NCBI RefSeq assembly: GCF_011067745.1
Contig: NZ_JAAMPJ010000001.1
Location: 1,412,829-1,476,828 of the forward strand
From: Lentzea alba
GTDB lineage: Bacteria > Actinomycetota > Actinomycetes > Mycobacteriales > Pseudonocardiaceae
Reading direction: 5' to 3'
Length of the DNA: 64,000 nt
Numbering within the stretch: position 1 is the stretch's first letter; each line of letters begins with the position of its first letter. Shown one piece after another: positions 35,631 through 54,608 of the stretch. The translations under genes and the position numbers were made by a program. Below the pieces are notes generated by a model. That model did not search any database, was not told the DNA's origin, and worked only from the letters and a program-made list of their open reading frames with translations.

Positions 35631-36280
35631 CAGGCACCACCCTTCGCGGCAGTCCGGACGAACACCAGACCACCCTTGGGGCCGGGAACAGCGCCCTTGA
35701 TGAGCAGCAGGCCGTTCTCGGCGTCGATCTTGTGCACCTTCAGGTTCTGGGTCGTCACGCGCTCGTGGCCCATGCGGCCGGCCATGCGCAGACCCTTGAA
35801 GACGCGACCCGGGGTGGCGCAGCCACCGATGGAACCCGGCGAGCGGTGCTTGCGCTGGGTGCCGTGGCTGGAGCCGAGGCCCCGGAAGTTGTGGCGCTTC
35901 ATGACACCTGCGGTGCCCTTGCCCTTGCTGGTGCCGGTGATGTCGACAACAGCGCCGGCCTCGAACACCTCAGCGGTGATCTCCTGGCCGACCGTGTACT
36001 CGCCGGCGTCCGTCGTGCGCAGCTCCACCAGGTGGCGACGGGGCGTGACCCCGGCCTTGGCGAAGTGGCCCGCGACGGGCTTGTTGACCTTGCGCGGGTC
36101 GATCGCGCCGGCCGCCAGCTGGACGGCGGTGTAGCCGTCCTTCTCCTGGGTGCGAACCTGGGTGACGACATTGGGCTCAGCCTTGACGACGGTCACCGGG
36201 ACAACCCGGTTGTTCTCGTCGAAGACCTGAGTCATGCCGAGCTTGGTGCCCAGGATGCCCTTCATCTGCCTGTCAGACAT
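35630..36280 (-). CDS. rplC: 50S ribosomal protein L3
   Basis: L3 is a primary 23S-binding protein that reaches toward the peptidyl-transferase centre. The start ATG at 36280 ([18 protein letters not shown]) gives 216 residues. The C-terminal [18 protein letters not shown] motif and the basic loop [21 protein letters not shown] are present. Confidence 0.97.
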   Translation of the reverse strand: MSDRQMKGILGTKLGMTQVFDENNRVVPVTVVKAEPNVVTQVRTQEKDGYTAVQLAAGAIDPRKVNKPVAGHFAKAGVTPRRHLVELRTTDAGEYTVGQEITAEVFEAGAVVDITGTSKGKGTAGVMKRHNFRGLGSSHGTQRKHRSPGSIGGCATPGRVFKGLRMAGRMGHERVTTQNLKVHKIDAENGLLLIKGAVPGPKGGLVFVRTAAKGGA

Positions 36281-36307
36281 TGGTCCGTTACTCTCCGCGC
36301 CCAACGC

Positions 36308-36613
36308 TTACTGGATGTTGACGTCGACGCTGGCCGGCAGGTCGATGCGCATGAGCGCGTCAACCGTCTTCGGCGTCGGGTCGAGGATGTCGATCAGCCG
36401 CTTGTGCGTGCGCATCTCGAAGTGCTCGCGCGAGTCCTTGTACTTGTGCGGCGAGCGGATGACGCAGTACACGTTCTTCTCAGTGGGCAGCGGCACTGGC
36501 CCGACAACCCGAGCGCCGGTGCGCGTCACGGTCTCCACGATCTTGCGCGCAGACGCGTCGATCGCTTCGTGGTCGTAGGCCTTGAGCCGGATGCGGATCT
36601 TTTGTCCCGCCAT
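36308..36613 (-). CDS. rpsJ: 30S ribosomal protein S10
   Basis: S10 is a 30S head protein that also works in antitermination as NusE. It has 101 residues, starts [19 protein letters not shown] and matches the family throughout. First gene of the S10 operon, with a leader of up to 0.46 kb upstream. Confidence 0.98.
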   Translation of the reverse strand: MAGQKIRIRLKAYDHEAIDASARKIVETVTRTGARVVGPVPLPTEKNVYCVIRSPHKYKDSREHFEMRTHKRLIDILDPTPKTVDALMRIDLPASVDVNIQ

Positions 36614-37074
36614 GATGGCTTGCCGTTCCTCTGCTTCTCGTAACCGCTGCGGTGCGGTGCCTCGGATGAGGCCTGTTACAGCCTCTTGGCGCGCTCCGCC
36701 CCTGTTGAAGTGTCATGGTGCCCGGTCCACGCGGTCGGGCGTGTCGCGCCCGGTACGCATACCGGTCCCACGCAAGGTCTCCCCGGTGGGATTGGGCCTA
36801 CCACAGCCCATGCACCCTGATGCCCATCTCCGCAAGGAGGCGTTCACTAACAGGGCGCGGACGCTCGGTCGAAGAGCTCGGGCACACACGAACTGAACCC
36901 GGCCTTCGTCGAGCAACCCGTAAAGGATGCCACACGGTCGCGAGGCGATCCAAATCGGGGTGGGTGAGTTAGAGGCAGATCACGTTGGGATCAAGGTCGG
37001 CGAACCCGCGAGGACCCGTCCGACTCCGTTGCGTTCTACCTCACACCCGTTGCGCCGCAAGGACAACAAAGACA
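36614..37074 (-). promoter_or_regulatory. S10 operon leader and promoter region
   Basis: These 461 bp between the tuf terminator and rpsJ hold no protein gene that I can support. The S10 operon must start here, because tuf ends with a terminator. A weak minus-strand candidate is TTGGAT (36953-36948) with CATCCT (36929-36924), 18 bp apart. The length allows a structured autoregulatory leader. I could not identify a specific L4-binding fold by eye. Confidence 0.4.
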
Positions 37075-37108
37075 AAGGCCGGGCCAACGAAGTCGTTGGC
37101 CCGGCCTT
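37075..37108 (-). terminator. Terminator after tuf
   Basis: A 16-bp inverted repeat (37075-37090/37093-37108) is followed on the minus strand by a T-rich tail (TTTGTCTTTGTTG). It separates tuf from the S10 operon. Confidence 0.9.
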
Positions 37109-37145
37109 GCCGAACTAACTGCGGCTAGCCGCGGTCAGAGCCAGA

Positions 37146-38339
<1,194 letters not shown>

Positions 38340-38487
38340 TGGATTGTCCTCCTGGACTTCTTTTTGCTGGTCCGGCGGGCATCTGTGGCCACCCGCCGGA
38401 CTTACACGTCAGGGTCTGAAAGTAGCGGACCCCAGGGATTCACCCCCGGAGAGCCCGCGGTGGAACTGCGGTGCTCCGGTTGGGGAA

Positions 38488-40590
<2,103 letters not shown>

Positions 40591-40637
40591 GGGTCTTTCC
40601 CCTGTCTTGAGCTTGTGAGCTCACTAGGGCTGGGAGA

Positions 40638-40660
40638 GCCCGGCCTGGAGCAGGCCGGGC
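40638..40660 (-). terminator. Hairpin between rpsG and fusA
   Basis: A perfect 10-bp GC stem (40638-40647/40651-40660) with a 3-nt loop lies just after the rpsG stop. No T-tract follows, so it may slow polymerase or protect a 3' end rather than end transcription. It could set the ratio of rpsG to fusA (inference). Confidence 0.5.
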
Positions 40661-40666
40661 GTCAGA

Positions 40667-41137
40667 TCACCAGCGGTAGTGGGCGAAGGCCTTGTTGGAC
40701 TCGGCCATCTTGTGCGTGTCCTCACGGCGCTTGACGCTCGCACCGAGACCGTTGCTCGCATCGAGCAGCTCGTTCATCAGACGCTCGACCATGGTCTTCT
40801 CACGACGCTGCCGGGAGAAGGTGATCAGCCAGCGCAGCGCCAGCGTGGTGGAGCGACCGGGCTTGACCTCGATCGGCACCTGGTAGGTCGCACCACCGAC
40901 GCGGCGGCTCTTGACCTCCAGCGACGGCTTCACGTTGTCCAGGGCGCGCTTCAGCGTGACAACCGGGTCGGTGCCGGTCTTCTCGCGAGCACCTTCGAGG
41001 GCTTCGTAGACGATCTTCTCCGCCACGGAGCGCTTGCCGTCCACCAGCACCTTGTTGATGAGCTGGGTCACGAGCGGCGAGCTGTAGACCGGGTCGGAGA
41101 TAAGCGGCCGCTTCGGGGCCGGTCCCTTGCGGGGCAT
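40667..41137 (-). CDS. rpsG: 30S ribosomal protein S7
   Basis: S7 nucleates folding of the 16S 3' major domain. It has 156 residues, starts [18 protein letters not shown] and ends KAFAHYRW. Its start shares one base with the rpsL stop. In E. coli S7 is the repressor of the str operon. Confidence 0.98.
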   Translation of the reverse strand: MPRKGPAPKRPLISDPVYSSPLVTQLINKVLVDGKRSVAEKIVYEALEGAREKTGTDPVVTLKRALDNVKPSLEVKSRRVGGATYQVPIEVKPGRSTTLALRWLITFSRQRREKTMVERLMNELLDASNGLGASVKRREDTHKMAESNKAFAHYRW

Positions 41138-41511
41138 CAGCTCTTCTCCTTCTTCGCGCCGTAGCGGCTGCGAGCCTGCTTGCGGTTCTTGACACCCTGC
41201 GTGTCGAGAGAGCCACGGATGATCTTGTAACGAACACCCGGCAGGTCCTTCACACGACCGCCACGCACGAGCACCATCGAGTGCTCCTGGAGGTTGTGAC
41301 CCTCACCGGGGATGTAGGCCGTGACCTCGATGCCGCTGGTCAGCTTCACGCGAGCGACCTTGCGCAGTGCGGAGTTCGGCTTCTTGGGGGTGGTGGTGTA
41401 AACGCGGGTGCACACACCGCGCCGCTGCGGCGAGCCCTTGAGGGCCGCCGTCTTCTGCTTGGCCACCTTGTCCTGGCGGCCCTTGCGGACCAGCTGCTGG
41501 ATCGTTGGCAT
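41137..41511 (-). CDS. rpsL: 30S ribosomal protein S12
   Basis: S12 is in the decoding centre. The 124-residue form starts at ATG 41511 ([11 protein letters not shown]); a longer upstream frame has no homology. K43 in TPKKPNS and K88 in GGRVKDLPG, the usual sites of streptomycin resistance, have the wild-type residue. First gene of the str operon with a leader of about 195 nt. Confidence 0.98.
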   Translation of the reverse strand: MPTIQQLVRKGRQDKVAKQKTAALKGSPQRRGVCTRVYTTTPKKPNSALRKVARVKLTSGIEVTAYIPGEGHNLQEHSMVLVRGGRVKDLPGVRYKIIRGSLDTQGVKNRKQARSRYGAKKEKS

Positions 41512-41712
41512 TCGCCGGCTGCTTCTTCCGTCTTTTGCGGGTTCGCCTCTCGGGTCACCCTCGTGTTTCTTGATCCCTCTCTGCACCCGAGGTCGGGCGT
41601 GTCGCCCGCTCCCAAGGTCCGCAAGTAACAGTTCAACTGCCCCTGCGAGTGGAGGACACCGCTGCCTCACGGGCACGCGGAGCGGCCCGACATGGGTCGG
41701 GCACGAGTAGCA

Positions 41713-41742
41713 AAGATACCCGCCCACGTCTACCTGGGTCAA
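41713..41742 (-). promoter_or_regulatory. Promoter of the str operon (rpsL)
   Basis: On the minus strand TTGACC (41742-41737) and TATCTT (41718-41713) are separated by 18 bp. This is a good vegetative-type promoter and points toward rpsL. Predicted start is near 41706, leaving a long leader over the otherwise gene-free 41512-41705. Confidence 0.65.
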
Positions 41743-41815
41743 AACGGGGGTAGTGCACGCGCACCTGCAGTAGACATGCTTCCTGCGGGTTCAGCTGAGC
41801 GAGAGGCACAAACCG

Positions 41816-42313
41816 GTGTGGCGACAGTGGATCGTGCCCTGCGTGCTCACAGCGCTGTGCGTGGCAGGACTCACAGTGCTCGTCAGGCCGCCGAAGACGA
41901 ACCACCGCTCGCCGGTCGGTGACTGCTACGCCGTGTTCGGCGGCAAGCGGTCCATCAACTTCGCCCTGGTCGACTGTTCGGCGGACAACTCGACCTACAA
42001 GGTGGTGTTGACCGTCGACTCTCCCGGCTGGTCGCTGGACCTGGGTGCCTGCCCGGGCGGGCCCTACCGCGCGCTGCGCGAACGCATCGGCGACACGGAG
42101 TGCCTGATGCTCGACCTCGGGGAGGGCGAGTGCCTCAACCGCGTCACGAGCAGGCTCGGGCAGCGGAGCGACCTCGTGAAGGGCCGGTGCGACGACCGCT
42201 CGGAGTCGAAGGTCACGAAGGTCGTCACCGGTCCCCGCGAAAGCTGCGGCCCTGGTGAGACGACGACCTTCTACTCACAGCCGGCCACGACCATCTGCCT
42301 GGTGAAGCTGTGA
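41816..42313 (+). CDS. Secreted Cys-rich protein, LppU-like
   Basis: This 165-residue protein has one N-terminal hydrophobic segment (residues 3-22, no lipobox) and an extracytoplasmic domain with eight or more Cys (GDC, VDC, GAC, EC, GEC, GRC, ESC, TIC). The domain is paralogous to the next gene, sharing the GEC/GDCL, KVTKVV and YSQP-TTIC patterns. Its stop overlaps the following GTG by 4 nt. Start is GTG at 41816 behind GAGAGG. Function is unknown; the family is small, exported and probably disulfide-bonded. Confidence 0.75.
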   Translation: MWRQWIVPCVLTALCVAGLTVLVRPPKTNHRSPVGDCYAVFGGKRSINFALVDCSADNSTYKVVLTVDSPGWSLDLGACPGGPYRALRERIGDTECLMLDLGEGECLNRVTSRLGQRSDLVKGRCDDRSESKVTKVVTGPRESCGPGETTTFYSQPATTICLVKL

Positions 42314-42759
42314 AGACAGCTGCCCTGCTCGCCGCGCTCACGCTGGTGCTCGCCGGGTGCTCCGGCTGGCACGAGCAGGCCGGCGTCGGCGAGTGCGCGA
42401 AGCAGATCGACGTGAACGACACGAGCGTCGACATGGAGGAAGTGGACTGTTCGTCCCAGGACGCCGTGTACCGGGTGTCGTCGCGGGAGAAGCGGACGAT
42501 GTGCCCGACCGGCGACTACCTCGACGAGTCGTCCGGGCGATCGCGCAAGACCGGCAAGACGCGGTACTGCTACGTGCTGAACGTGCGGGAGGGCGACTGC
42601 CTCAAAGGGGTCAACCAGTACTTCGAACGGGTGACGTGCGGGACCGGGACGCGCAGGGTGACGAAGGTCGTCGACGGCAAGTCCGACCGACTGTTGTGCG
42701 CCGGCGAGGACTCGAAGACGTACTCGCAGCCCATGAAGACCATCTGCATCACCAAGTGA
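42310..42759 (+). CDS. Cys-rich lipoprotein, paralogue of preceding gene
   Basis: The 149-residue product has a signal peptide with lipobox LAGC (Cys about residue 17), so it is a membrane lipoprotein. The mature part has eight Cys in the same order as the preceding protein and the shared motif RRVTKVVDGK...YSQPMKTICITK. Overlapping starts and stops on both sides (GTGA) place it in the middle of a three-gene operon with a phosphotransferase. Confidence 0.78.
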   Translation: MKTAALLAALTLVLAGCSGWHEQAGVGECAKQIDVNDTSVDMEEVDCSSQDAVYRVSSREKRTMCPTGDYLDESSGRSRKTGKTRYCYVLNVREGDCLKGVNQYFERVTCGTGTRRVTKVVDGKSDRLLCAGEDSKTYSQPMKTICITK

Positions 42760-43607
42760 GCCCGCCTGATTCACTTGACGGCGTGGACGATCTGATCGCG
42801 GCGATGGCCTCGCTGACCGGCTCTTCCGCCGATCCCGAGGTGCTCGGCGGCGACCGCGGTGACGTCGTGGTGGTGCGGGTCGGCGACGTGGTGGCGAAGG
42901 CGCATCCCGCGGACGTCGACGTCGAGGCGTTGCGGCAGCGGGTGGAGATCGCGGCGGCACATCCGGAGTTGTTGTTGCCGCCGTTGAAGCCGTTGCAGTT
43001 CGTGGACGACCGGCCGGTGACGGTGTGGCCGTACGGGACGCCGGTGAGCCAGGAGGACCCCGACGGGGCTCCTTGGGAAGAGAGCGCAGCGCTGCTGGCG
43101 CGGCTGCACGCGTTGCCCGTACAAGGGCCGGCGGCCGGTACACCCGACCGGATCGTGCGAGCCATTCAAGCGTTGCCGCCGGACCTGCCGCACGCCGACG
43201 TGGTGCTGCGAGCGTACGAGGCTTTGCCGCCGTTGGACATGTCCGGGCGGGCGTTGATCCACGGCGACTGGCACCTCGGGCAACTGGTGCGCAGAGGCGC
43301 CTGGCGGCTCATCGACGTGGACGATCTCGGGGTGGGCGATCCCGTGTGGGACCTGGCGCGACCTGCGGCTCTGTTCGCGGCGGGGGTCCTGCCGGCTGAC
43401 CTGTGGGCGCGGTTCCTCAACACCTACCGTGAAACGGGCGGTGTGGCCGTGACGACATCGGAATGGGATGTCCTCAACATTCCGGCTCAGGCGTACGTTG
43501 TTCAGATGGCAGCGCGGGCACTCATGTCCGGGCTGCAGGCAGTGGAACCGCTGGTTGAGGCTTGCCGTCGGATCGTCACGACGCAGGACAACGGCGACCG
43601 CGGCTAA
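42756..43607 (+). CDS. APH-family phosphotransferase
   Basis: The 283-residue protein has the aminoglycoside-phosphotransferase/choline-kinase fold. The catalytic loop reads HGDWHLGQ, with Gln where the classical motif has Asn. It is followed by IDVDDLGVGDP, the metal-binding DFG equivalent. It starts with GTG at 42756, overlapping the upstream lipoprotein stop. The substrate is unknown. The neighbours suggest a cell-envelope context rather than antibiotic resistance, but that is inference. Confidence 0.85.
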   Translation: MSPPDSLDGVDDLIAAMASLTGSSADPEVLGGDRGDVVVVRVGDVVAKAHPADVDVEALRQRVEIAAAHPELLLPPLKPLQFVDDRPVTVWPYGTPVSQEDPDGAPWEESAALLARLHALPVQGPAAGTPDRIVRAIQALPPDLPHADVVLRAYEALPPLDMSGRALIHGDWHLGQLVRRGAWRLIDVDDLGVGDPVWDLARPAALFAAGVLPADLWARFLNTYRETGGVAVTTSEWDVLNIPAQAYVVQMAARALMSGLQAVEPLVEACRRIVTTQDNGDRG

Positions 43608-43647
43608 TATCGTTTTTGTCCGGTCCCACCGCAGGAGGCTCACCACG

Positions 43648-43962
43648 ATGCAGTGTCCCAAGTGTCATGCGAACATGCGCACGTTCGACCGCATGGGCGT
43701 CCACATCGAGCAGTGCGACGGCTGCCGCGGGGTCTTCCTCGACTACGGCGAGCTCGAGTCGATCACTCGCCTCGAGGCCACCATGCACACGCCGCCGCCC
43801 GCGGCTCCTGCCCCGCCGCCCGCCGCCTACCCGCAGCCGGCCCAGCCCGCCTGGGGCGCCGCGCCGCAGCAGATCCACCACCACCACGGCGGCGGCCACG
43901 CGGGCTACGGCTACGGCCACCGCAAGCACCGCGGCCTCGGCGGTCTCTTCTTCTCCTCGTGA
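43648..43962 (+). CDS. TFIIB-type zinc-ribbon protein
   Basis: The 104-residue protein has a zf-TFIIB domain in residues 1-45 (CPKC ... CDGCRGVFLDYGELE, four Cys ligands). A Pro/Ala-rich linker and a His/Gly-rich C terminus (HHHHGGGHAGYGYGHRKH) follow, which could bind metal. The ATG at 43648 follows GCAGGAGG. Proteins of this kind are common in bacteria and poorly characterised. Confidence 0.85.
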   Translation: MQCPKCHANMRTFDRMGVHIEQCDGCRGVFLDYGELESITRLEATMHTPPPAAPAPPPAAYPQPAQPAWGAAPQQIHHHHGGGHAGYGYGHRKHRGLGGLFFSS

Positions 43963-43971
43963 CTTCGTAGG

Positions 43972-43998
43972 CGGCCCCGGATCCCTGCTCCGGGGCCG
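43972..43998 (+). terminator. Terminator after zinc-ribbon gene
   Basis: A 10-bp stem CGGCCCCGGA (43972-43981) pairs with 43989-43998. No clear T-tract follows. It overlaps the start of the next promoter region. Confidence 0.6.
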
Positions 43999-44036
43999 TT
44001 GACGACTACCGAAAAAGTGGTGAATAATCGGTAGTC
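43999..44036 (+). promoter_or_regulatory. Promoter with palindromic operator of TA-like pair
   Basis: TTGACG (43999-44004) and AATAAT (44023-44028) are 18 bp apart. The perfect inverted repeat GACTACCGA (44004-44012) / TCGGTAGTC (44028-44036) brackets the spacer and -10 box. A protein bound here would block the promoter, as expected for autoregulation by the first product. Confidence 0.7.
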
Positions 44037-44052
44037 AACGGGAGGAGTAGCC

Positions 44053-44499
44053 ATGTCTGTCGCGACCGAGGCCGCCCACATCCGGGACCTCTTCGAAACC
44101 ATCGAAGAGCTCGAGTCCGTAGCGTCATCCCTGGCAGAAGACGACGAACGCCGCCGCAAGCTCGACGGCGTAGTAGCGCGAACGCTGCGCCAAGCCCCAC
44201 CGGTCCGTCCCGTGGTGGCAGGCGAGCTCCTCGACCTCACCGAGAAGACCGTGAAGGCCTGGGCCCGTGAGGGCGTGCTGGCCATCCACAGCCAGGAACC
44301 GCGCATGCTGCTCGACACGGTGCGCCTCCACGAGGTCCTGCACCTCGTCTCGGACCTCCGCCGCGCCGGCAAGACCCGCGGCCTGATCGACGAAGTCCAC
44401 CGCCGCCTCAGCGACCAGTCCCTGCTGGACCGTCCAGACCTCGCCTCCTCCCTCGACGAGATGCGCAGCGGCAAAGGACGCGTGGTCCGCACAGCTTGA
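44053..44499 (+). CDS. HTH-domain protein, antitoxin-like
   Basis: The 148-residue protein has a helical N terminus and a central helix-turn-helix of the excisionase/MerR type (AGELLDLTEKTVKAWAREGVLAI, about residues 56-78). A basic C terminus follows. It starts 17 nt after the operator palindrome with GGGAGGAG as ribosome site, and its stop overlaps the next gene (TTGA). The arrangement fits the DNA-binding antitoxin of a type II toxin-antitoxin pair, which is an inference from layout. Confidence 0.75.
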   Translation: MSVATEAAHIRDLFETIEELESVASSLAEDDERRRKLDGVVARTLRQAPPVRPVVAGELLDLTEKTVKAWAREGVLAIHSQEPRMLLDTVRLHEVLHLVSDLRRAGKTRGLIDEVHRRLSDQSLLDRPDLASSLDEMRSGKGRVVRTA

Positions 44500-44933
44500 T
44501 CCAGGTAGTCGAAACCCACACCGCTCACGCCCAGGCCAACGGCCTGCGCGGCCGTGCCCGCGTGGCCTACGAACGCTTCCTCGACGAACTGGCGCACTCG
44601 GGCTGCGCCTCTTTGGGTTACCGCGTGACAGGTCCGGAACCCCTACCGCGTCTCTGCGTGAAACACCTGCGCGGCCCTGACCGCGTGGTGGTGGCGTTCC
44701 CCTCCCCCGAAGTCGTGTGGGTGCTCCTGGTCGGCCCGCACGACGACGACCCCGGCCTGGACCTCTACGAAGCCCTCTACGAGATGGCCGGCGTCCGCCC
44801 CCGTCTGTCAGAGAAGCGCACCAAGCCCCGCTGCTGCACCGACGAGTCCGGCATCCCACCGCTCGTCGACGAGCACCTGGTCGACGACCTGGTCATCCGC
44901 GCCCGAGCACTGGCCAGAGCCCGCCGCCGCTGA
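44496..44933 (+). CDS. Putative RelE/ParE-like toxin partner
   Basis: The 145-residue product begins with TTG overlapping the antitoxin-like stop. A helix pair (AYERFLDELAHSG) is followed by beta-strand segments ending VWVLLVGPHDDDPGLDLYEALYEMAG. This order resembles RelE/ParE-type ribonuclease folds, in which a late strand carries the hGxHdxxxxxxY pattern. Homology is weak by eye, so toxin function is a hypothesis. Confidence 0.6.
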   Translation: MIQVVETHTAHAQANGLRGRARVAYERFLDELAHSGCASLGYRVTGPEPLPRLCVKHLRGPDRVVVAFPSPEVVWVLLVGPHDDDPGLDLYEALYEMAGVRPRLSEKRTKPRCCTDESGIPPLVDEHLVDDLVIRARALARARRR

Positions 44934-44986
44934 ACCATTCCTGACCTCGCACAACATCCTCTCCCTGGCTCAACCGACAAATTTTC

Positions 44987-45016
44987 TTGTCAAGACAGGG
45001 TTCGTTGTCTTACGCT
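44987..45016 (+). promoter_or_regulatory. Promoter of DUF4287 gene
   Basis: TTGTCA (44987-44992) and TACGCT (45011-45016) are 18 bp apart. The inverted repeat AAGACA/TGTCTT (44992-44997/45006-45011) lies between them and may be an operator. Confidence 0.5.
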
Positions 45017-45043
45017 CGTTCCACCAGACGAACGGAGATCACG

Positions 45044-45310
45044 ATGTCCTTCCAGGCCTACCTCGACGGCGCCGAGAAGAAGACCGGCAAGACGCCGGCG
45101 GAGCTGCTGGCAGCAGCCACCGAACACGGCTTCGGCGAGGCCACCAAGGCAGGCAACTTCCTCGACTGGCTCAAGAACGACTACGACCTCGGCCGCGGTC
45201 ACGGCATGCCGCTGTACCAGATCTTCAAGCACGGTCCCGAAATCGCGGCCAAGTACGACAAGTCGGAGAACCCCGCGCCGGTGCGCCTGGACGGCATCGC
45301 CAACCGCTAG
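45044..45310 (+). CDS. DUF4287 domain protein
   Basis: An 88-residue soluble protein starting MSFQAYLDGAEKKTGKTP. It is a compact helical DUF4287 domain with the typical WLKNDYDLGRGHGMPLYQIFKHG segment. Its function is unknown. Its TAG stop (45308-45310) overlaps the stop of the convergent tetR gene in the shared CTAG. Confidence 0.85.
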   Translation: MSFQAYLDGAEKKTGKTPAELLAAATEHGFGEATKAGNFLDWLKNDYDLGRGHGMPLYQIFKHGPEIAAKYDKSENPAPVRLDGIANR

Positions 45311-45882
45311 AGCCCCAGCGCGGGCAGCAGGGCCTCGTCCACGATCGCCGCGATCTCGTCCGGGCCCGGGATGCGGTCGCTGTCGATGGACAGCTTGAAG
45401 ACCAGCGCCTCGCCGATCTGGGTGGTGATCGGCGTCAGCCGCCGTGGATCGAGCCGGCCGCTGGCCGCGTAGTGTCGCAGGACCGTAGCGGTGAACGTGC
45501 CGCCCCGAGGGTCGAACACCTTGCGGTACAACGCTTCCGCCAACTCCGGGTAGCGCGCGCGTTCGGACGTGATCGCCAGCACCGCACCGGCCGCCGGAGT
45601 GATCATCCAGTCCGTGAGCAACGTCAGTGCCGCGATGAGATCCGCACGGAGGTCGTCCGCCGCGGGCGTCGGCACCTCGACGGGATGCGCCTCGCCCAGC
45701 GCGTCGACGAGCAGCTCGAACGGTGTCGCCCAGCGCCGGTACAGGACGGTCTTCGCGGTGGCGGCGCGGCGCGCGATGCCCTCCATGGTCAAGCCACCGA
45801 GGCCGGTTTCCGCCACCTCGGCGAGTGCTGCCTCGTGAATGGCGCGGACCAGCGCCTCTCCCCGTCGCCGCTCCGGCGTCAC
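45307..45882 (-). CDS. TetR-family repressor
   Basis: The 191-residue protein has the TetR N-terminal HTH (LTMEGIARRAATAKTVLYRRWATPFELLVDAL, about residues 30-63) and a C-terminal ligand domain of the type found with RutR/AcrR-like regulators. It is divergent from the DUF418 membrane gene. The shared 87-bp gap carries two direct CCGTATCT repeats that are likely its operators. Confidence 0.9.
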   Translation of the reverse strand: MTPERRRGEALVRAIHEAALAEVAETGLGGLTMEGIARRAATAKTVLYRRWATPFELLVDALGEAHPVEVPTPAADDLRADLIAALTLLTDWMITPAAGAVLAITSERARYPELAEALYRKVFDPRGGTFTATVLRHYAASGRLDPRRLTPITTQIGEALVFKLSIDSDRIPGPDEIAAIVDEALLPALGL

Positions 45883-45913
45883 GACTTCTGCCCTTCCCCA
45901 ACAAGAAACGATG

Positions 45914-45955
45914 CCGTATCTTATCAGCTCATTAAGCTACGGCTCCGTATCTAAT
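45914..45955. promoter_or_regulatory. Likely TetR operator between tetR and DUF418 gene
   Basis: CCGTATCTTAT (45914-45924) and CCGTATCTAAT (45945-45955) are direct repeats 31 bp apart in an AT-rich divergent region. A small palindrome (AGCTCATTAAGCT, about 45926-45938) lies between them. The position is right for repressing both genes. Confidence 0.6.
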
Positions 45956-45969
45956 TTGGGGGATCGCTC

Positions 45970-47070
45970 ATGCTCACACTCACTCGGCGGGCGCTCGCGC
46001 CCGACCTCGCGCGCGGCGTGATGCTGCTGCTCATCGCACTCGCGCACGCCCACATGTACTTATCCGGGCACGAGACCGGCTTCCGCTCGTACGCGATCGA
46101 CGGCAGCCCGCTCGACCTCCTGGTCACCGGGATCCAGGTGACCCTGGTCGACGGGCGGGCCATGCCGATGTTCGCCGCGCTGTTCGGCTACGGGTTCGTG
46201 CAGATCGCGGCCAAGCAGCCCGGCGACGCACGCCGGGTCCTGCGGCGGCGGAGCGCGTGGTTGCTGATGTTCGGGTGCGCCCACGCGTTGTTGTTGTTCT
46301 TCGGGGACATCCTGGCCGCGTACGGGCTGCTCGGCCTGGCGCTCGCGGGGGTGCTGCGGTGGCGGGACCGGTCGCTGCTGGTGTTCGCGGGGCTGTGGCT
46401 GGTCGTCCACGGCACGGTGATCACGTTGGGCGGTCTGCGGATCGCGGAGTTCGGTGGCGCGTCAGGGATGACGGCGGCCGCGGACCCGGTGAGCGCGTTG
46501 GTCGAGCGGGTCGCGTTGTGGGGTGCGTTGACGCCGTTCTTCGTCGTCGAACTCGTCGTGCCGTTCGTGCTCGGTGTGTGGGCGGCCCGGCGACGCCTGC
46601 TCATTGAGCCTCAGGAGCACCGGAAAGCGTTGCGTGCCATCGCGTTCGGCGGCATCGGCACGGCCGTTCTCGGCGGACTGCCGCTGGCGCTGGTCGACAC
46701 CGGCGTCTGGAACGACGGACCGGAGGTGGCCCTCTACGTGCTGCACGGTCTCAGCGGAGTGGCCGGCGGGCTCGGCTACGCGGCGCTGATGGGACTCATC
46801 GCCGCCAGGGTCAGCGAACCGGGCACGGTGGTCACGGCCCTCGCCGCGTGCGGCCAACGGTCGCTGACCTGCTACCTGTTGCAGTCAGTGGTGTTCGTGG
46901 CCGTGTTCGTGCCGTACACGGGAGGGCTCGGCACAGAGGTGGGCACCGCGGCGGCGTCCGGCATCGCCGTGCTCACCTGGCTGGCCACCGTCGTGTTCGC
47001 GGAAGTGTTGCGGCGCAACGACGTTCAGGGGCCGGCTGAAACACTGCTGCGCAAGCTCGCCTACCGGTGA
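45970..47070 (+). CDS. DUF418 family membrane protein
   Basis: The 366-residue protein has about eight to nine hydrophobic segments, starts with the conserved DLARGVMLLLIALAHAHMY region and ends in the DUF418 domain (RSLTCYLLQSV...). The family is linked to transport or membrane biogenesis, but no reaction is established. The start ATG follows GGGGGA. The divergent TetR gene probably controls it. Confidence 0.85.
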   Translation: MLTLTRRALAPDLARGVMLLLIALAHAHMYLSGHETGFRSYAIDGSPLDLLVTGIQVTLVDGRAMPMFAALFGYGFVQIAAKQPGDARRVLRRRSAWLLMFGCAHALLLFFGDILAAYGLLGLALAGVLRWRDRSLLVFAGLWLVVHGTVITLGGLRIAEFGGASGMTAAADPVSALVERVALWGALTPFFVVELVVPFVLGVWAARRRLLIEPQEHRKALRAIAFGGIGTAVLGGLPLALVDTGVWNDGPEVALYVLHGLSGVAGGLGYAALMGLIAARVSEPGTVVTALAACGQRSLTCYLLQSVVFVAVFVPYTGGLGTEVGTAAASGIAVLTWLATVVFAEVLRRNDVQGPAETLLRKLAYR

Positions 47071-47076
47071 AACGCC

Positions 47077-47113
47077 GAACGGCCCCCGGAGCGGGAGGCT
47101 CCGGGGGCCGTTC
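47077..47113. terminator. Bidirectional terminator DUF418 gene / rpoC
   Basis: A perfect 16-bp stem (47077-47092/47098-47113) with a 5-nt loop lies between two convergent genes and probably ends both transcripts. Confidence 0.85.
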
Positions 47114-47125
47114 CAAGACAACCGA

Positions 47126-51022
<3,897 letters not shown>

Positions 51023-51122
51023 GTCTACTCTCTTCCCCTTTTTAGATCGGTGGCAAAGGAGCTGGTCGGAAGGCCGTCAGGGGGAACGCGGGAGGTGCTC
51101 CCCCTGACGACCGGCGAGGTGA

Positions 51123-54608
<3,486 letters not shown>

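Noticed and set aside
36614-37074. Riboswitch or T-box in the S10 leader
   Set aside because: I could not find conserved riboswitch cores or a T-box sequence by eye; the region is only noted as a leader.
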